Positions 23,054 through 31,660 of a DNA stretch of 39,566 bases are shown piece after piece (position 1 is the stretch's first letter; each line of letters starts with the position of its first letter). The notes under the pieces were generated by a model. That model saw nothing but the letters and a program-made list of their open reading frames with translations, ran no database searches and was not told where the DNA came from. The position numbers and the translations under genes are program-made. The stretch spans positions 105,331 to 144,896 of the forward strand of contig CAJUGP010000001.1 in NCBI GenBank assembly GCA_910586365.1, read 5' to 3'. Source of the DNA: an uncultured Christensenella sp. (GTDB lineage Bacteria; Bacillota; Clostridia; Christensenellales; Borkfalkiaceae).

Positions 23054-25630
23054 TTATGACGCCAAAACAATCTTTCCGTCGATCAGATCGACCTTTAACG
23101 CCGTGCCTGCTTTGGGATTCTCTTTGACGATAAACCGCGCGATCGGCGTTTCGAGATAGGCTTGCAGATACCGCTTTAACGGGCGCGCGCCGAATACCTG
23201 ATCGTAACCGTTGTCCGCAATATACGCCGCGGCGCGCGGCGTAACCTCTAAGGACAGGTGCTCCGCCTGTAAACGCGCTTTGAGCCGATCGAGCAGAATT
23301 TGCACGATGCCGTCGATATCCGAACGCGTGAGCGGTTTGAAAAAGACGATCTCGTCAAGTCGGTTCAAAAATTCGGGTCTGAAACTGCGTTTCAGCAATG
23401 CGTTTACCTGCGCTTTGGCTTGCTCGGTAATTTCCCCGTCCTCGATGCCTTCCATAATCTCCTGTGAACCGAGGTTGGAAGTCAAAATAATGACTGTATT
23501 CTTAAAATCCACCGTGCGCCCCTGCGAATCGGTCACTCTGCCGTCGTCGAGGATCTGCAAGAGCACGTTAAACACGTCGGGGTGCGCTTTTTCGATTTCG
23601 TCGAACAGCACGATCGAATAGGGTTTACGGCGCACCGCCTCGGTGAGCGCGCCGCCCTCTTCGTAACCGACGTATCCGGGGGGCGCGCCGACAAGACGGG
23701 ACACCGAAAACTTTTCCATATACTCCGACATGTCGATGCGCACGATGTTTTTTTCGTCGTCGAACAGGTTTTCGGCAAGCGCTTTGGCAAGCTCGGTTTT
23801 GCCCACGCCCGTCGGTCCTAAAAACAAGAACGACCCGATGGGACGGTTGGGATCGGAAATGCCCGCCCGCGCGCGCAAAATGGCTTCCGCCACCTTCGTG
23901 ACCGCCTCGTTCTGCCCGATCACGCGTTTATGCAGATCGTCGTCGAGATGCAGTATTTTTTCGCGCTCGCCCTCTTTGAGTTTGGCGACGGGAATGCCCG
24001 TCCAGCGCGCGACGATCCGCGCGATCTCCTCTTCCGTAACCTCGTCTTGCAGAAGCGCGTCGGTGCGTCCGCTGACGTTTTTCTTTGCGTCCTCGAGCTG
24101 TTTTTCCGCCGCCGCAAGATCGCCGTACTTCAAACGGGATACCTTTTCAAAATCGCCGTTCGCCGTCGCCGCCTCGATTTCGCCCTTGATCGTGTCGATC
24201 TTTTCTTTCAGATCCTTTTCGGCGCGGATCGCGTTTTTCTCGTCGTCGAGCTTGGCTTTCAGCGTATCGAATTTTTCCCTCAAATCGGCAAGCTCTTTTC
24301 TGAGGTCGGCAAGACGCGCTTCCGAAAGATTGTCTTTTTCGTTTTGCAGCGCGCGTTCTTCCACCTGCAACTGAATGATTTTGCGGTTGAGGGCATCCAT
24401 GTCCGAAGGCATGGAGTCGATTTCGGTGCGGATCATCGCCGCCGCCTCGTCGACAAGGTCGATCGCCTTATCGGGCAGATAACGGTCGGTAATATAGCGG
24501 TTGGAAAGCGTCGCCGCCGCCACGATCGCGTCGTCGTGAATGCGCACGCCGTGGAAAATTTCAAACCGTTCTTTGAGTCCGCGCAAAATCGAAACGGTAT
24601 CTTCCACCGTCGGTTCGCCCACGAGCACCGTTTGAAAACGGCGTTCGAGCGCGGCGTCCTTCTCGATATATTTACGGTATTCGTCGAGCGTGGTCGCGCC
24701 GATGCAATGCAGCTCGCCGCGCGCCAAAAGCGGTTTTAAGAGGTTGCCCGCGTCCATGGCGCCCTCGGTTTTGCCCGCGCCGACGACGGTGTGCAGCTCG
24801 TCGATAAACAGGAGAATACGTCCTTCCGACTTCGTGACCTCTTCGAGTACGGCTTTGAGCCGCTCCTCGAATTCGCCGCGGTACTTCGCGCCTGCGATCA
24901 ACGCGCCCATATCGAGCGAAAAAAGCGTTTTGTTCTTTAAGCCCTCGGGTACGTCGCCCTTGACGATGCGCTGCGCAAGCCCTTCGGCGATTGCCGTTTT
25001 TCCCACGCCCGGTTCGCCGATCAGAACGGGATTGTTCTTGGTCTTCCGCGAGAGAATGCGCACGACGTTGCGGATCTCCTCGTCTCTGCCGATCACGGGT
25101 TCCAATTTATGCGAACGCGCCCGTTTCGTGAGATCGACGCCGTATTTTTCGAGCGCCTCGTACGTATCCTCGGGATTGTCGCTCTTTACGTTTTGGTTGC
25201 CGCGCACTTCCTTCATGCCCTTCAAGAATTTGTCTTTATCCAACCCGAACCGCACGAACACTTCTTTTAAGCCGCGTTCGGGATGATCGAACAAGCACAA
25301 AAAGAGGTGTTCGACCGAAATATACTCGTCTTTCATGCCGTCGGCAAGTTTCTCCGCCTCGGTAAGCGTGCGCTGCAACGCCTGCGTGGGATAACTCTGT
25401 CCGCCGCCCGATACGCGCGGAATGCGCTCGATCTCCTCTTTCAGCGCGCGGTTAAATCCGTCGGCGTCGACTTGCACGCGGCGCAGAATACGGTAATTCA
25501 ACCCGTCTTTTTCCGAAAGCGCGTAAGCAAGATGAAGCGTCGTGATTTCGGCGTTGCCGTATTCGAGCGCGAGATTCTGCGCGCCCTGCATTGCTTGCAG
25601 CGACTTTTGCGTTAATTTGTTTGCATCCAT
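23054..25630 (-). CDS. clpB: Disaggregase ClpB
   Basis: An 858-residue Hsp100 disaggregase that works with DnaK to rescue aggregated proteins. It has a Clp N-domain (1-145), NBD1 with GEPGVGKT (205-212), a coiled-coil middle domain (about 400-525, Lys/Glu/Ala-rich), NBD2 with GPTGVGKTELAKALAE near residue 600, and the C-terminal FRPEFLNRLDEIVFF. The middle domain separates it from ClpC and ClpA. AGGAGG before the ATG at 25630 rules out an upstream in-frame ATG at 25681. No CIRCE-type inverted repeat is seen. The leader region contains a repeat element. Confidence 0.96.
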   Translation of the reverse strand: MDANKLTQKSLQAMQGAQNLALEYGNAEITTLHLAYALSEKDGLNYRILRRVQVDADGFNRALKEEIERIPRVSGGGQSYPTQALQRTLTEAEKLADGMKDEYISVEHLFLCLFDHPERGLKEVFVRFGLDKDKFLKGMKEVRGNQNVKSDNPEDTYEALEKYGVDLTKRARSHKLEPVIGRDEEIRNVVRILSRKTKNNPVLIGEPGVGKTAIAEGLAQRIVKGDVPEGLKNKTLFSLDMGALIAGAKYRGEFEERLKAVLEEVTKSEGRILLFIDELHTVVGAGKTEGAMDAGNLLKPLLARGELHCIGATTLDEYRKYIEKDAALERRFQTVLVGEPTVEDTVSILRGLKERFEIFHGVRIHDDAIVAAATLSNRYITDRYLPDKAIDLVDEAAAMIRTEIDSMPSDMDALNRKIIQLQVEERALQNEKDNLSEARLADLRKELADLREKFDTLKAKLDDEKNAIRAEKDLKEKIDTIKGEIEAATANGDFEKVSRLKYGDLAAAEKQLEDAKKNVSGRTDALLQDEVTEEEIARIVARWTGIPVAKLKEGEREKILHLDDDLHKRVIGQNEAVTKVAEAILRARAGISDPNRPIGSFLFLGPTGVGKTELAKALAENLFDDEKNIVRIDMSEYMEKFSVSRLVGAPPGYVGYEEGGALTEAVRRKPYSIVLFDEIEKAHPDVFNVLLQILDDGRVTDSQGRTVDFKNTVIILTSNLGSQEIMEGIEDGEITEQAKAQVNALLKRSFRPEFLNRLDEIVFFKPLTRSDIDGIVQILLDRLKARLQAEHLSLEVTPRAAAYIADNGYDQVFGARPLKRYLQAYLETPIARFIVKENPKAGTALKVDLIDGKIVLAS

Positions 25631-25666
25631 GATAACTCCCTCCTTGTTCTGCCGTTTGATGCGGTT

Positions 25667-25927
25667 GAGATTCTTCGGCAAGCTCAGAATGACATTACGC
25701 CGTGCGCGGTTTTACGTCAGAATGACGTTTTGAAACGCTCTTTCCGATTACCGCGCCCGTCAGAATGACGTTTTTCCGAATGCCGCGCCCGTACCAACGC
25801 CGTACGCGGTTTTTCGTTAGAATGACGTTTTGAAACGCTCTTTCCGATTACCGCGCCCGTCAGAATGGCGCCCTTTCCGAATGCCGCGCCCGCAATGTCA
25901 TGCTGAGCGAAGCCGAAGCATCTTCTC
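25667..25927. repeat. Repeat element in the clpB upstream region
   Basis: Two ends, GAGATTCTTCGGCAAGCTCA (from 25667) and TGTCATGCTGAGCGAAGCCG (from 25896), are imperfect inverted copies of each other. Between them a unit of about 100 bases is tandemly duplicated (starts 25697 and 25797) and contains several CAGAATGACG-like half sites. The left end is a 28-base exact match to 15922-15949. It resembles a miniature inverted-repeat element; no transposase is present. Confidence 0.8.
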
Positions 25928-25941
25928 TTCTTTTCACTATA

Positions 25942-25969
25942 ATTATACCGCAAACAAAAACGCGTTAAA
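25942..25969 (-). promoter_or_regulatory. Possible clpB promoter
   Basis: Minus-strand TATAAT (25942-25947) has a weak TTTAAC (25964-25969) 16 bases upstream. If it drives clpB, the repeat element lies inside a leader of about 300 bases. Confidence 0.4.
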
Positions 25970-25980
25970 CGGCATACGCA

Positions 25981-26020
25981 CGAAAAAGAAAAAAGCGCCC
26001 CGATCAATGATCGGAGCGCT
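25981..26020 (-). terminator. Terminator of the LRR lipoprotein gene
   Basis: A 13-bp stem, AGCGCCCCGATCA (25994-26006) with TGATCGGAGCGCT (26008-26020), contains one G-U pair. Read on the minus strand it is followed by a T-rich run (25981-25993). It lies 17 bases after the stop at 26038. Confidence 0.85.
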
Positions 26021-26037
26021 ATGTTTACAATCTTTTT

Positions 26038-27354
26038 TTATTCGGCAACGTAGTCGTAGTGTACGGTAAACGACGCGCCCGAATCCCAATTATTGGATTT
26101 TGCAACACCATTCCATTCTTCTTGAGAACCCTCGTAGTAAAGTGCGGTCAGCGCGGTGCAGCCGTTGAACGCATAGGCCGCGATCGACGTCACCGCCTTA
26201 TGAATGACGATCCCCGTGATATTCGTGCATTTCTGAAAATCTGCGCTGCCGATCGCTGTGATCGAGGCGGGAACGCTGATGATCCCCTTGATCGCCTCCG
26301 GAACGAACACGATACGCGTAAGATTGCCGTCGCAGATGATTCCGCCCGCATTTTTATAATGCGTGTTTTCCGCCGCGATTTCCACGCTTTCAAGCGCGGT
26401 GCAGCCCGCAAAGCAGGTGCTACCAAGGCTGCTGAGATTTTCGCCGAACGATACCTTTTTCAGATTGGTGCAATCGGCAAAGGTTTCGCCGCCGAGCGAT
26501 TCAAACGCCGCGGGGAAAACAACGCTTTCTAACTTCGCGCAGTTTGCAAACGCCTGATAGCGGGTTGCCGTCAGCCCTTCGCCCAACTCGACGCTAACAA
26601 GATTCGCGCATCCGTCGAACGCGTTATTCCCGATGAGCGTGATGCTGTCGGGCAGCGTGATTTTCGTGATCGTCGTATTGTTCTGAAAGGCGTTCGGGAG
26701 AATCGAAAAGACGCTCTTGCCGTTCTCGGTTGCGGGAATGATAATTTCGGTATCCGTGCAGTCTTCGGCGACCCCCTTCACGCAATAGCCGCTGCTGTAT
26801 TCTTCATAAACAAGGTGCGAAACATGGCACACGCCGCACGCCCCGTTTTCGTAACGGTGCCCCGCCGTGCCCGTTTCTTCCACCGTATCGGTTGCGGTAT
26901 GGCAGCCGTCGCAAGTTGCGGTTTTCGTGCCGTTCCGATTGCACGTTGCGTCGTCGTTCGATTTGTAATCGGTGAACGTATGCTCCGAACGGGGATGCTC
27001 CGCATCCATCACCGTGTCGGTCGCCTTCTCGCACGTATCGCAAACGGCGGTTTTCGTGCCGTCTTGCGCACAGCTTGCGTTATCGTCGTAAACGTAATGC
27101 GTAAAAACATGATCGCGCTTACTTCCGACATCGGGCACCGTATCGGGAATGCCGCACTTGTTGCAGTATGCCGTTTTGGTTCCGTCTTGCTCGCAGGTCG
27201 CGTTTTCGTCGGACCAATATTGCCCGTACTCATGCAGGCAGGGTTCGCCGCCCGTATTGTTGTTCTTATTGTCGACCGTTCCGCAAGCGGCAAGCGAGAG
27301 CACACCCGCACAGACAAACAACCCCGTAATGCTTCTTAACAAGTTTCCTTTCAT
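26038..27354 (-). CDS. BspA-type leucine-rich-repeat lipoprotein with Cys-rich repeats
   Basis: A 438-residue surface lipoprotein. The signal peptide ends in LAAC (Cys24). Residues 39-180 hold three tandem repeats of about 40 residues, each with ATCxxxGTKTAxCxxC and a following H(V/T)FT, ending in HRYENGACGVC. Residues about 205-410 are LRR_5/BspA repeats (ITLPDSITLIGNNAFDGCANLVSVELGEG and similar). BspA-like proteins often bind host or microbial surfaces; a ligand cannot be inferred. It is a single gene with its own promoter (27384-27412) and terminator. CGGAG precedes the ATG. Confidence 0.88.
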   Translation of the reverse strand: MKGNLLRSITGLFVCAGVLSLAACGTVDNKNNNTGGEPCLHEYGQYWSDENATCEQDGTKTAYCNKCGIPDTVPDVGSKRDHVFTHYVYDDNASCAQDGTKTAVCDTCEKATDTVMDAEHPRSEHTFTDYKSNDDATCNRNGTKTATCDGCHTATDTVEETGTAGHRYENGACGVCHVSHLVYEEYSSGYCVKGVAEDCTDTEIIIPATENGKSVFSILPNAFQNNTTITKITLPDSITLIGNNAFDGCANLVSVELGEGLTATRYQAFANCAKLESVVFPAAFESLGGETFADCTNLKKVSFGENLSSLGSTCFAGCTALESVEIAAENTHYKNAGGIICDGNLTRIVFVPEAIKGIISVPASITAIGSADFQKCTNITGIVIHKAVTSIAAYAFNGCTALTALYYEGSQEEWNGVAKSNNWDSGASFTVHYDYVAE

Positions 27355-27383
27355 AAAATACTCCGAAAAAAATTCTTGCCTAT

Positions 27384-27412
27384 ATTATATTACAATTTCC
27401 GCCCGTTTGCAA
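27384..27412 (-). promoter_or_regulatory. Promoter of the LRR lipoprotein gene
   Basis: Minus-strand TTGCAA (27407-27412) and TATAAT (27384-27389) have a 17-base spacer. It lies immediately beyond the ilvE terminator. Confidence 0.75.
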
Positions 27413-27414
27413 GC

Positions 27415-27439
27415 AAAAAAGCGCGGTATTTCACCGCGC
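27415..27439 (-). terminator. Terminator of tyrS-yigZ-ilvE
   Basis: GCGCGGT (27421-27427) pairs with ACCGCGC (27433-27439) around a 5-base loop. On the minus strand it is followed by six T (27415-27420). It lies 6 bases after the ilvE stop. Confidence 0.88.
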
Positions 27440-27445
27440 CGATTT

Positions 27446-28507
27446 TTATGAAATGCGTTTCATCCAACCGTATTCGTCTGCGATAACGCCGTTTTGGATC
27501 CCCGTCACGGTATCGTAAAGCAGCTTTGTGACCGTTCCCATTTTGCCGCCGCCGATTTCATAGTCGACGCCTTTATAGCGGATCAGCCCCACGGGGGAAA
27601 TGACCGCCGCCGTACCCGTGCCGAACGCTTCCGTCAGTCTGCCGTCGCACGCCGCCTTAATCACTTCTTCGATCGAAATGCGGCGTTCCGAAGTCTTATA
27701 ACCACGTTCGCGCAAAAGATGCAAACAGCTCTTGCGCGTGATGCCCGGGAGAATCGAGCCGACGAGCGCGGGCGTGACGACTTCGCCGTCGATCACGAAA
27801 AAAATATTCATGCTGCCCACTTCTTCAACGTAACGTTTTTCCTGCGCGTCGAGCCAAAGCACTTGGTCGAAGCCCTTTGCCTCCGCCTCTTCCGCCGCTT
27901 TCATGCTCGCGGCATAGTTGCCCAAGCACTTCGCTTCGCCCGTGCCGCCGAGCGTGGCGCGCGTATAATAATCTTCCACGAGCAGTTTGGTCGGTTCCAA
28001 CCCATGCGCGTAATAGCTGCCGACGGGCGAGAGTATGATAAAAAAGAGATATTCGGTGGAAGCATGTACGCCGAGCATGACGCGCGTCGCCACGATCGTC
28101 GGGCGGATATAAAGCGCCGTGCCTGCCCCGTGGGGGATCCAATCGCGTTCGAGCTTCAAAAGCTCTTCCAACCCCTCTTCGACGACGGAAACGGGAAATT
28201 CGGGAATGCACATGCGGCGCGCGGAGTTGTTCATGCGCGCCCAATTCTCGTCGGGACGAAACACGCCGACCGAGCCGTCGGGCTGCCGAAACGCCTTCAT
28301 GCCCTCGAAAATCCCCTGCGCATAATGAAAGATACTCGTCGCCATATCAAACCGCAGCGGTTCGTTGGGCTGAATTTTCGCATCGTGCCAGCCCTCGTTT
28401 GCGGTATATTTCATCGTAAACATATAATCGGTGAAATAATGCCCGAATCCGAGCGGCGCGTCCGCATTCGGTTTTTGTTTGCATTGTTCGCGTTTTATGA
28501 TTTGCAT
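27446..28507 (-). CDS. ilvE: Branched-chain amino acid aminotransferase
   Basis: A 353-residue class IV PLP aminotransferase that interconverts Val, Leu and Ile with their 2-keto acids. The PLP lysine is Lys193 in GGTGEAKCLGNYAAS. FEGMKAFR (67-74), YIRPTIVAT and the C-terminal GTGTAAVISPVG match the eukaryote-like (BCAT) subgroup, and length is normal. GGGGTG is the ribosome binding site. It is third in the operon, 15 bases after yigZ, next to tyrS and away from other ilv/leu genes, so it may serve catabolism or balance pools. Confidence 0.95.
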   Translation of the reverse strand: MQIIKREQCKQKPNADAPLGFGHYFTDYMFTMKYTANEGWHDAKIQPNEPLRFDMATSIFHYAQGIFEGMKAFRQPDGSVGVFRPDENWARMNNSARRMCIPEFPVSVVEEGLEELLKLERDWIPHGAGTALYIRPTIVATRVMLGVHASTEYLFFIILSPVGSYYAHGLEPTKLLVEDYYTRATLGGTGEAKCLGNYAASMKAAEEAEAKGFDQVLWLDAQEKRYVEEVGSMNIFFVIDGEVVTPALVGSILPGITRKSCLHLLRERGYKTSERRISIEEVIKAACDGRLTEAFGTGTAAVISPVGLIRYKGVDYEIGGGKMGTVTKLLYDTVTGIQNGVIADEYGWMKRIS

Positions 28508-28522
28508 AACACACCCCGACCG

Positions 28523-29152
28523 TTATATTACGGGAAAGGGAAAAATTATCTTTTCGCCTTCCGTGATTTTGACTCTGCCGTTGAGATATTCGCGCGCCGC
28601 CGCCGTAAACGAAGATACCTTTTCTTCGCGCACGGCAACGGTGAATGCCGCGCTCTCGCCAAATTCCTTTTGATAATCGCCGTATCCGCCGCGCTCCAAA
28701 AAGCTCATCGCCGCGTTTACTTCGCCGTAATTTACGGCGACCGTCATGCGAACGCAAGCGGCATATTCGCGGATATCCGCCTTGGCAAGCCCTTCCTGCG
28801 CACAACCGCAGTAAGCGCGCGTCAGTCCGCCCGCGCCGAGCTTGATTCCGCCGAAATACCGCACGACCGCCGCGGCGGTACACACAAGGTTTTTGGCTTT
28901 GATCACGCCCAAAATGGGCAGTCCCGCCGTGCCCTGCGGTTCGCCGTCGTCAGAATACCGCGCGACGTTGCCGAGCGTATCGGCGATATAGCCGTAACAT
29001 ACGTGCGTCGCGCCCGCGTGTTCCGCGCGCGTTCGGCTTAAAAAGGCACGCGCCTCCTCTTCGCTCTCGATACGGGAAACATAGGTGAGAAAGCGCGACT
29101 TTTCTATGATCTTTTCGGTTACGTTCTGCCCGAATACGCCGCGGTAACCCAT
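28523..29152 (-). CDS. yigZ: YigZ/IMPACT family protein
   Basis: A 209-residue UPF0029/IMPACT protein. The family block YSDDGEPQGTAGLPIL is followed by VVRYFGGIKLGAGGLTRAY, then a C-terminal DUF1949-like ferredoxin fold. Eukaryotic IMPACT regulates translation through GCN1; the bacterial role is uncertain. Its ATG overlaps the tyrS stop by one base (TAATG), so translation is coupled. Confidence 0.9.
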   Translation of the reverse strand: MGYRGVFGQNVTEKIIEKSRFLTYVSRIESEEEARAFLSRTRAEHAGATHVCYGYIADTLGNVARYSDDGEPQGTAGLPILGVIKAKNLVCTAAAVVRYFGGIKLGAGGLTRAYCGCAQEGLAKADIREYAACVRMTVAVNYGEVNAAMSFLERGGYGDYQKEFGESAAFTVAVREEKVSSFTAAAREYLNGRVKITEGEKIIFPFPVI

Positions 29153-30345
29153 TATCCGCGCACGACTTTGAGCCTTACTTTTTTGCCTTTGAAAAGCGTA
29201 AATTCACCAGCGGGAAGAGGCGCGTTGACGTCGGTCGCCTTTTCGCCGTTGACGGATACGCCGCCCTGTTCGACGAGCCTTCTCGCCTCGCCGTTGCTTT
29301 TGCACAGACCGGTCTGCGTGAGCGCGGACAACAGCGTGGCGCAGTCGGCGGAAATCTTCGCCTCTGGCATTTCGCCCTCGCCGCCGAACGCCGCGCGCGC
29401 CTCGCTCTGCGCCTTTAACGCCTTTTCTTCGCCGTGAACGAGCTTGGTCAGCTCGAACGCAAGCCGCTCTTTGGCGGCGTTGATGCGTTCGTCCCGATGC
29501 GCGCAAAGATCCTTGATCTCTTCGAGCGGTAAAAAAGTCAAAAGACGGAAGCACTTTTCCACGTCGGCGTCGTTGGTGTTGCGCCAATACTGGTAAAAAT
29601 CGTAAGGCGAGGTCTTGTTTTCGTCGAGCCACACCGCGCCCGCCTGCGTCTTGCCCATTTTTTTACCCTCGCTCGTCGTGAGCAGAGTAAAGGTCATCGC
29701 AAACGCGCTCTTGCCCTCTTTGCGGCGGATGAGATCGGCGCCCGCCAAAATGTTGCTCCACTGATCGTCGCCGCCCAATTCGAGCGCGCAGCCGTATTTG
29801 CGGTTGAGATAAAGGAAATCATACGCCTGCATGAGCATATAATTAAATTCGAGGAAGGAAAGTCCTTTTTCCATGCGCGAACGGAAGCACTCCGCCGTGA
29901 GCATTTTATTGACCGAGAAATGAACGCCGATCTCGCGCAGAAAACTGATATAGTTGAGATCCATGAGCCAATCGGCATTGTTGACGACGATCGCGCCGTT
30001 TTCGCCCTCGAAAGAGATAAAACGCGCCATCTGCTTTTTGAAGCACTCCACGTGATGATCCACCGTTTCGCGCGTCATCATCGAACGCATGTCCGTTCTG
30101 CCCGAAGGATCGCCGATCATGCCCGTGCCGCCGCCGATGAGGATAATGGGCTTATGACCCGCGTCCTGCATGTGCTTCATGGCGATGAGCTGCATGAAAT
30201 GCCCCACGTGCAAGCTGTCTGCCGTGGGATCGAACCCGATATAAAAGGACGTGCTCTCTTTGGAGAGCTTTTCGTAAAGCTCCTCTTCGTATACCGTCTG
30301 CTTGATAAATCCCCGCTCGCGCAAGGTGTCCATAACGTGCTTCAT
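29152..30345 (-). CDS. tyrS: Tyrosyl-tRNA synthetase
   Basis: A 397-residue class I synthetase charging tRNA-Tyr. It has HVGH (46-49), the GGGTGMIGDPSGRT block (71-84), the KMSKS loop as KMGKT (229-233) and a C-terminal S4 RNA-binding domain (LVEQGGVSVNGEKATD). The ATG at 30345 is chosen because AGGAG lies 8 bases upstream and the protein begins with the usual helix; an open frame continues upstream to 30423 through the terminator hairpin and is not used. It is the first gene of tyrS-yigZ-ilvE. A hairpin plus T-run sits between promoter and gene. Confidence 0.95.
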   Translation of the reverse strand: MKHVMDTLRERGFIKQTVYEEELYEKLSKESTSFYIGFDPTADSLHVGHFMQLIAMKHMQDAGHKPIILIGGGTGMIGDPSGRTDMRSMMTRETVDHHVECFKKQMARFISFEGENGAIVVNNADWLMDLNYISFLREIGVHFSVNKMLTAECFRSRMEKGLSFLEFNYMLMQAYDFLYLNRKYGCALELGGDDQWSNILAGADLIRRKEGKSAFAMTFTLLTTSEGKKMGKTQAGAVWLDENKTSPYDFYQYWRNTNDADVEKCFRLLTFLPLEEIKDLCAHRDERINAAKERLAFELTKLVHGEEKALKAQSEARAAFGGEGEMPEAKISADCATLLSALTQTGLCKSNGEARRLVEQGGVSVNGEKATDVNAPLPAGEFTLFKGKKVRLKVVRG

Positions 30346-30366
30346 AACCGTACTCCTGAATATAAT

Positions 30367-30392
30367 AAAAAAGTTTGCGTGTACGCGCAAAC
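30367..30392 (-). terminator. Terminator-like hairpin in the tyrS leader
   Basis: GTTTGCG (30373-30379) pairs with CGCAAAC (30386-30392). On the minus strand six T follow (30367-30372). It lies between the tyrS promoter and its ribosome binding site, so it looks like an attenuator. The leader of about 63 bases is too short for a T-box. Confidence 0.7.
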
Positions 30393-30414
30393 CGAAAACA
30401 CGATCGTTAGCCGT

Positions 30415-30443
30415 ATTATACACCCGTAAAGCGCGTTTGTCAA
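30415..30443 (-). promoter_or_regulatory. Consensus promoter of tyrS
   Basis: Minus-strand TTGACA (30438-30443) and TATAAT (30415-30420) are both perfect, with a 17-base spacer. The predicted start is near 30408. Confidence 0.9.
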
Positions 30444-30470
30444 ATTCTTACAGGAATTTTTTACAAAAAA

Positions 30471-30647
30471 TTACACGGCGGCGCACTCTTGCACGCCGTG
30501 CGCGTGCCGCATGCCGACGGCAACAAGCAAGGCAAGCGATTCTTCGCGGCTGTGGGACTCCGCCACCCAACGGGCAAGCTCTTCGTTGCGTTCGCGTTTT
30601 AACTCTTCGCGGTATCCTTCAACCGCATGTTCCATTACGTTTATCAT
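30471..30647 (-). CDS. Small charged helical protein, uncertain
   Basis: A possible 58-residue protein with an amphipathic, highly charged stretch (VEGYREELKRERNEELARWV) and a Cys-containing tail. Codons look like those of real genes here. The start is unclear: the ATG at 30647 has GGGGAG almost touching it, that at 30635 has it 13 bases away. A TATAAT (30655-30660) lies 7 bases before the first. It is upstream of the tyrS promoter and divergent from the WYL regulator. Function unknown. Confidence 0.45.
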   Translation of the reverse strand: MINVMEHAVEGYREELKRERNEELARWVAESHSREESLALLVAVGMRHAHGVQECAAV

Positions 30648-30670
30648 ACTCCCCATTATACGCAAAATAC

Positions 30671-30699
30671 TTGACATATATTGGCAAGTTTGTTAAAAT
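30671..30699 (+). promoter_or_regulatory. Promoter of the WYL regulator gene
   Basis: TTGACA (30671-30676) and TAAAAT (30694-30699) have a 17-base spacer, with a TG giving an extended -10. The leader is about 30 bases and carries AGAGGA before the ATG. Confidence 0.85.
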
Positions 30700-30736
30700 A
30701 AATTCGCAAATTTCAAAAAATTTTCAGAGGAATCGA

Positions 30737-31660
30737 ATGAAATACCAAATCATGCTCGGCATCTTCTTCACGCTTTTGAACAACCGAAAGGCGACGGCGA
30801 CCGAGCTTGCGAAAAAATTTTCCTGTTCGGTGCGGTCGATCTACCGTTACGTGGACGAAATGACGGTGGCGGGCGTGCCAATCGACCTGATGCAGGGCGC
30901 GCGCGGCGGCATCCGTATTTCCGACAGCTACAAGCTGCCCAAAGGGTTGATGACGCGCGAGGAGTACGATAAAACGCTCGACGCTCTTTTGGCGTTCCGC
31001 GGACAGCTGCCAGACAGCGCGCTCGATTCCGCCATCGCCAAGCTGACTTCCGCCCTAAAAGATGAAAAATTCGACTTATCGCTTTCGGGCAGCATTCTCG
31101 TAGACAGCGGCGGCTGGGGCGGCGCGGGCAAATTTTCCGAAAAGCTTGCGCTTGCGGAAAGCGCGATCGAAGAAAAACAATATCTCGAAATCAATTACGT
31201 CGACCGCGGCGGCGAGCAGTCGCGTCGCAAAATCAAACCCCTATTGCTCGTTTACAAGCAAAATATCTGGTATCTTTATGCCTTCTGCACGCTGCGCGGC
31301 GACTTCCGCCTGTTCAAGATCGGGCGCATCCGCTCCGTTCTGCGCACGGGCGAAACGTTTGAACCCGTGGCGTTTTCGCGCGAAAGCATTCCCCTTTCCT
31401 TTTGGAAAAACGAAAACGCGCTCGACGCGCGTTTTGAAATTTCGCCCGAAGCGCTCCCTCTCGCCGAGGAATGGCTGGGCGTGGAAAATATTTTAACCGA
31501 TCGGGACGGACGGCTGATTGCCGAAGTCACCCTTCCCGACGACGAGTCGCTTGCGGGGAAAATCCTTTCAATGGGAACAGGATTCCGCGTCGTGTTTCCG
31601 CAATCGCTTTGCGACCGCGTGCGCGAAGAGGCGCAGAAAATCGCGGCGGCTTACGCCTGA
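30737..31660 (+). CDS. HTH-WYL transcriptional regulator
   Basis: A 307-residue regulator. An N-terminal winged helix-turn-helix (about 1-62; ATATELAKKFSCSVRSIYRYVDEM is the helix-turn-helix) is followed by a linker. A WYL domain comes next (IWYLYAF 177-183, FRLFKIGRI 190-198), then a WCX-type C-terminal extension. WYL domains sense small ligands or nucleic acids. An open frame extends upstream to 30302, but the promoter and ribosome binding site fix the ATG at 30737. It converges with and overlaps the GH127 gene by 10 bases. Its targets are unknown; the GH127 gene is one candidate by position only. Confidence 0.9.
   Translation: MKYQIMLGIFFTLLNNRKATATELAKKFSCSVRSIYRYVDEMTVAGVPIDLMQGARGGIRISDSYKLPKGLMTREEYDKTLDALLAFRGQLPDSALDSAIAKLTSALKDEKFDLSLSGSILVDSGGWGGAGKFSEKLALAESAIEEKQYLEINYVDRGGEQSRRKIKPLLLVYKQNIWYLYAFCTLRGDFRLFKIGRIRSVLRTGETFEPVAFSRESIPLSFWKNENALDARFEISPEALPLAEEWLGVENILTDRDGRLIAEVTLPDDESLAGKILSMGTGFRVVFPQSLCDRVREEAQKIAAAYA

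Noticed and set aside
22451..23059. 202-codon plus-strand frame rich in CKRG and ASLRPP
   Set aside because: Translation of the 35-36-base repeat array joined to antisense lemA sequence.
25631..26037. CIRCE heat-shock operator upstream of clpB
   Set aside because: No TTAGCACTC/GAGTGCTAA inverted pair is present; the palindromes there belong to the repeat element.
30346..30470. T-box riboswitch for tyrS
   Set aside because: The distance from promoter to gene is only about 63 bases and no T-box consensus or specifier stem fits.
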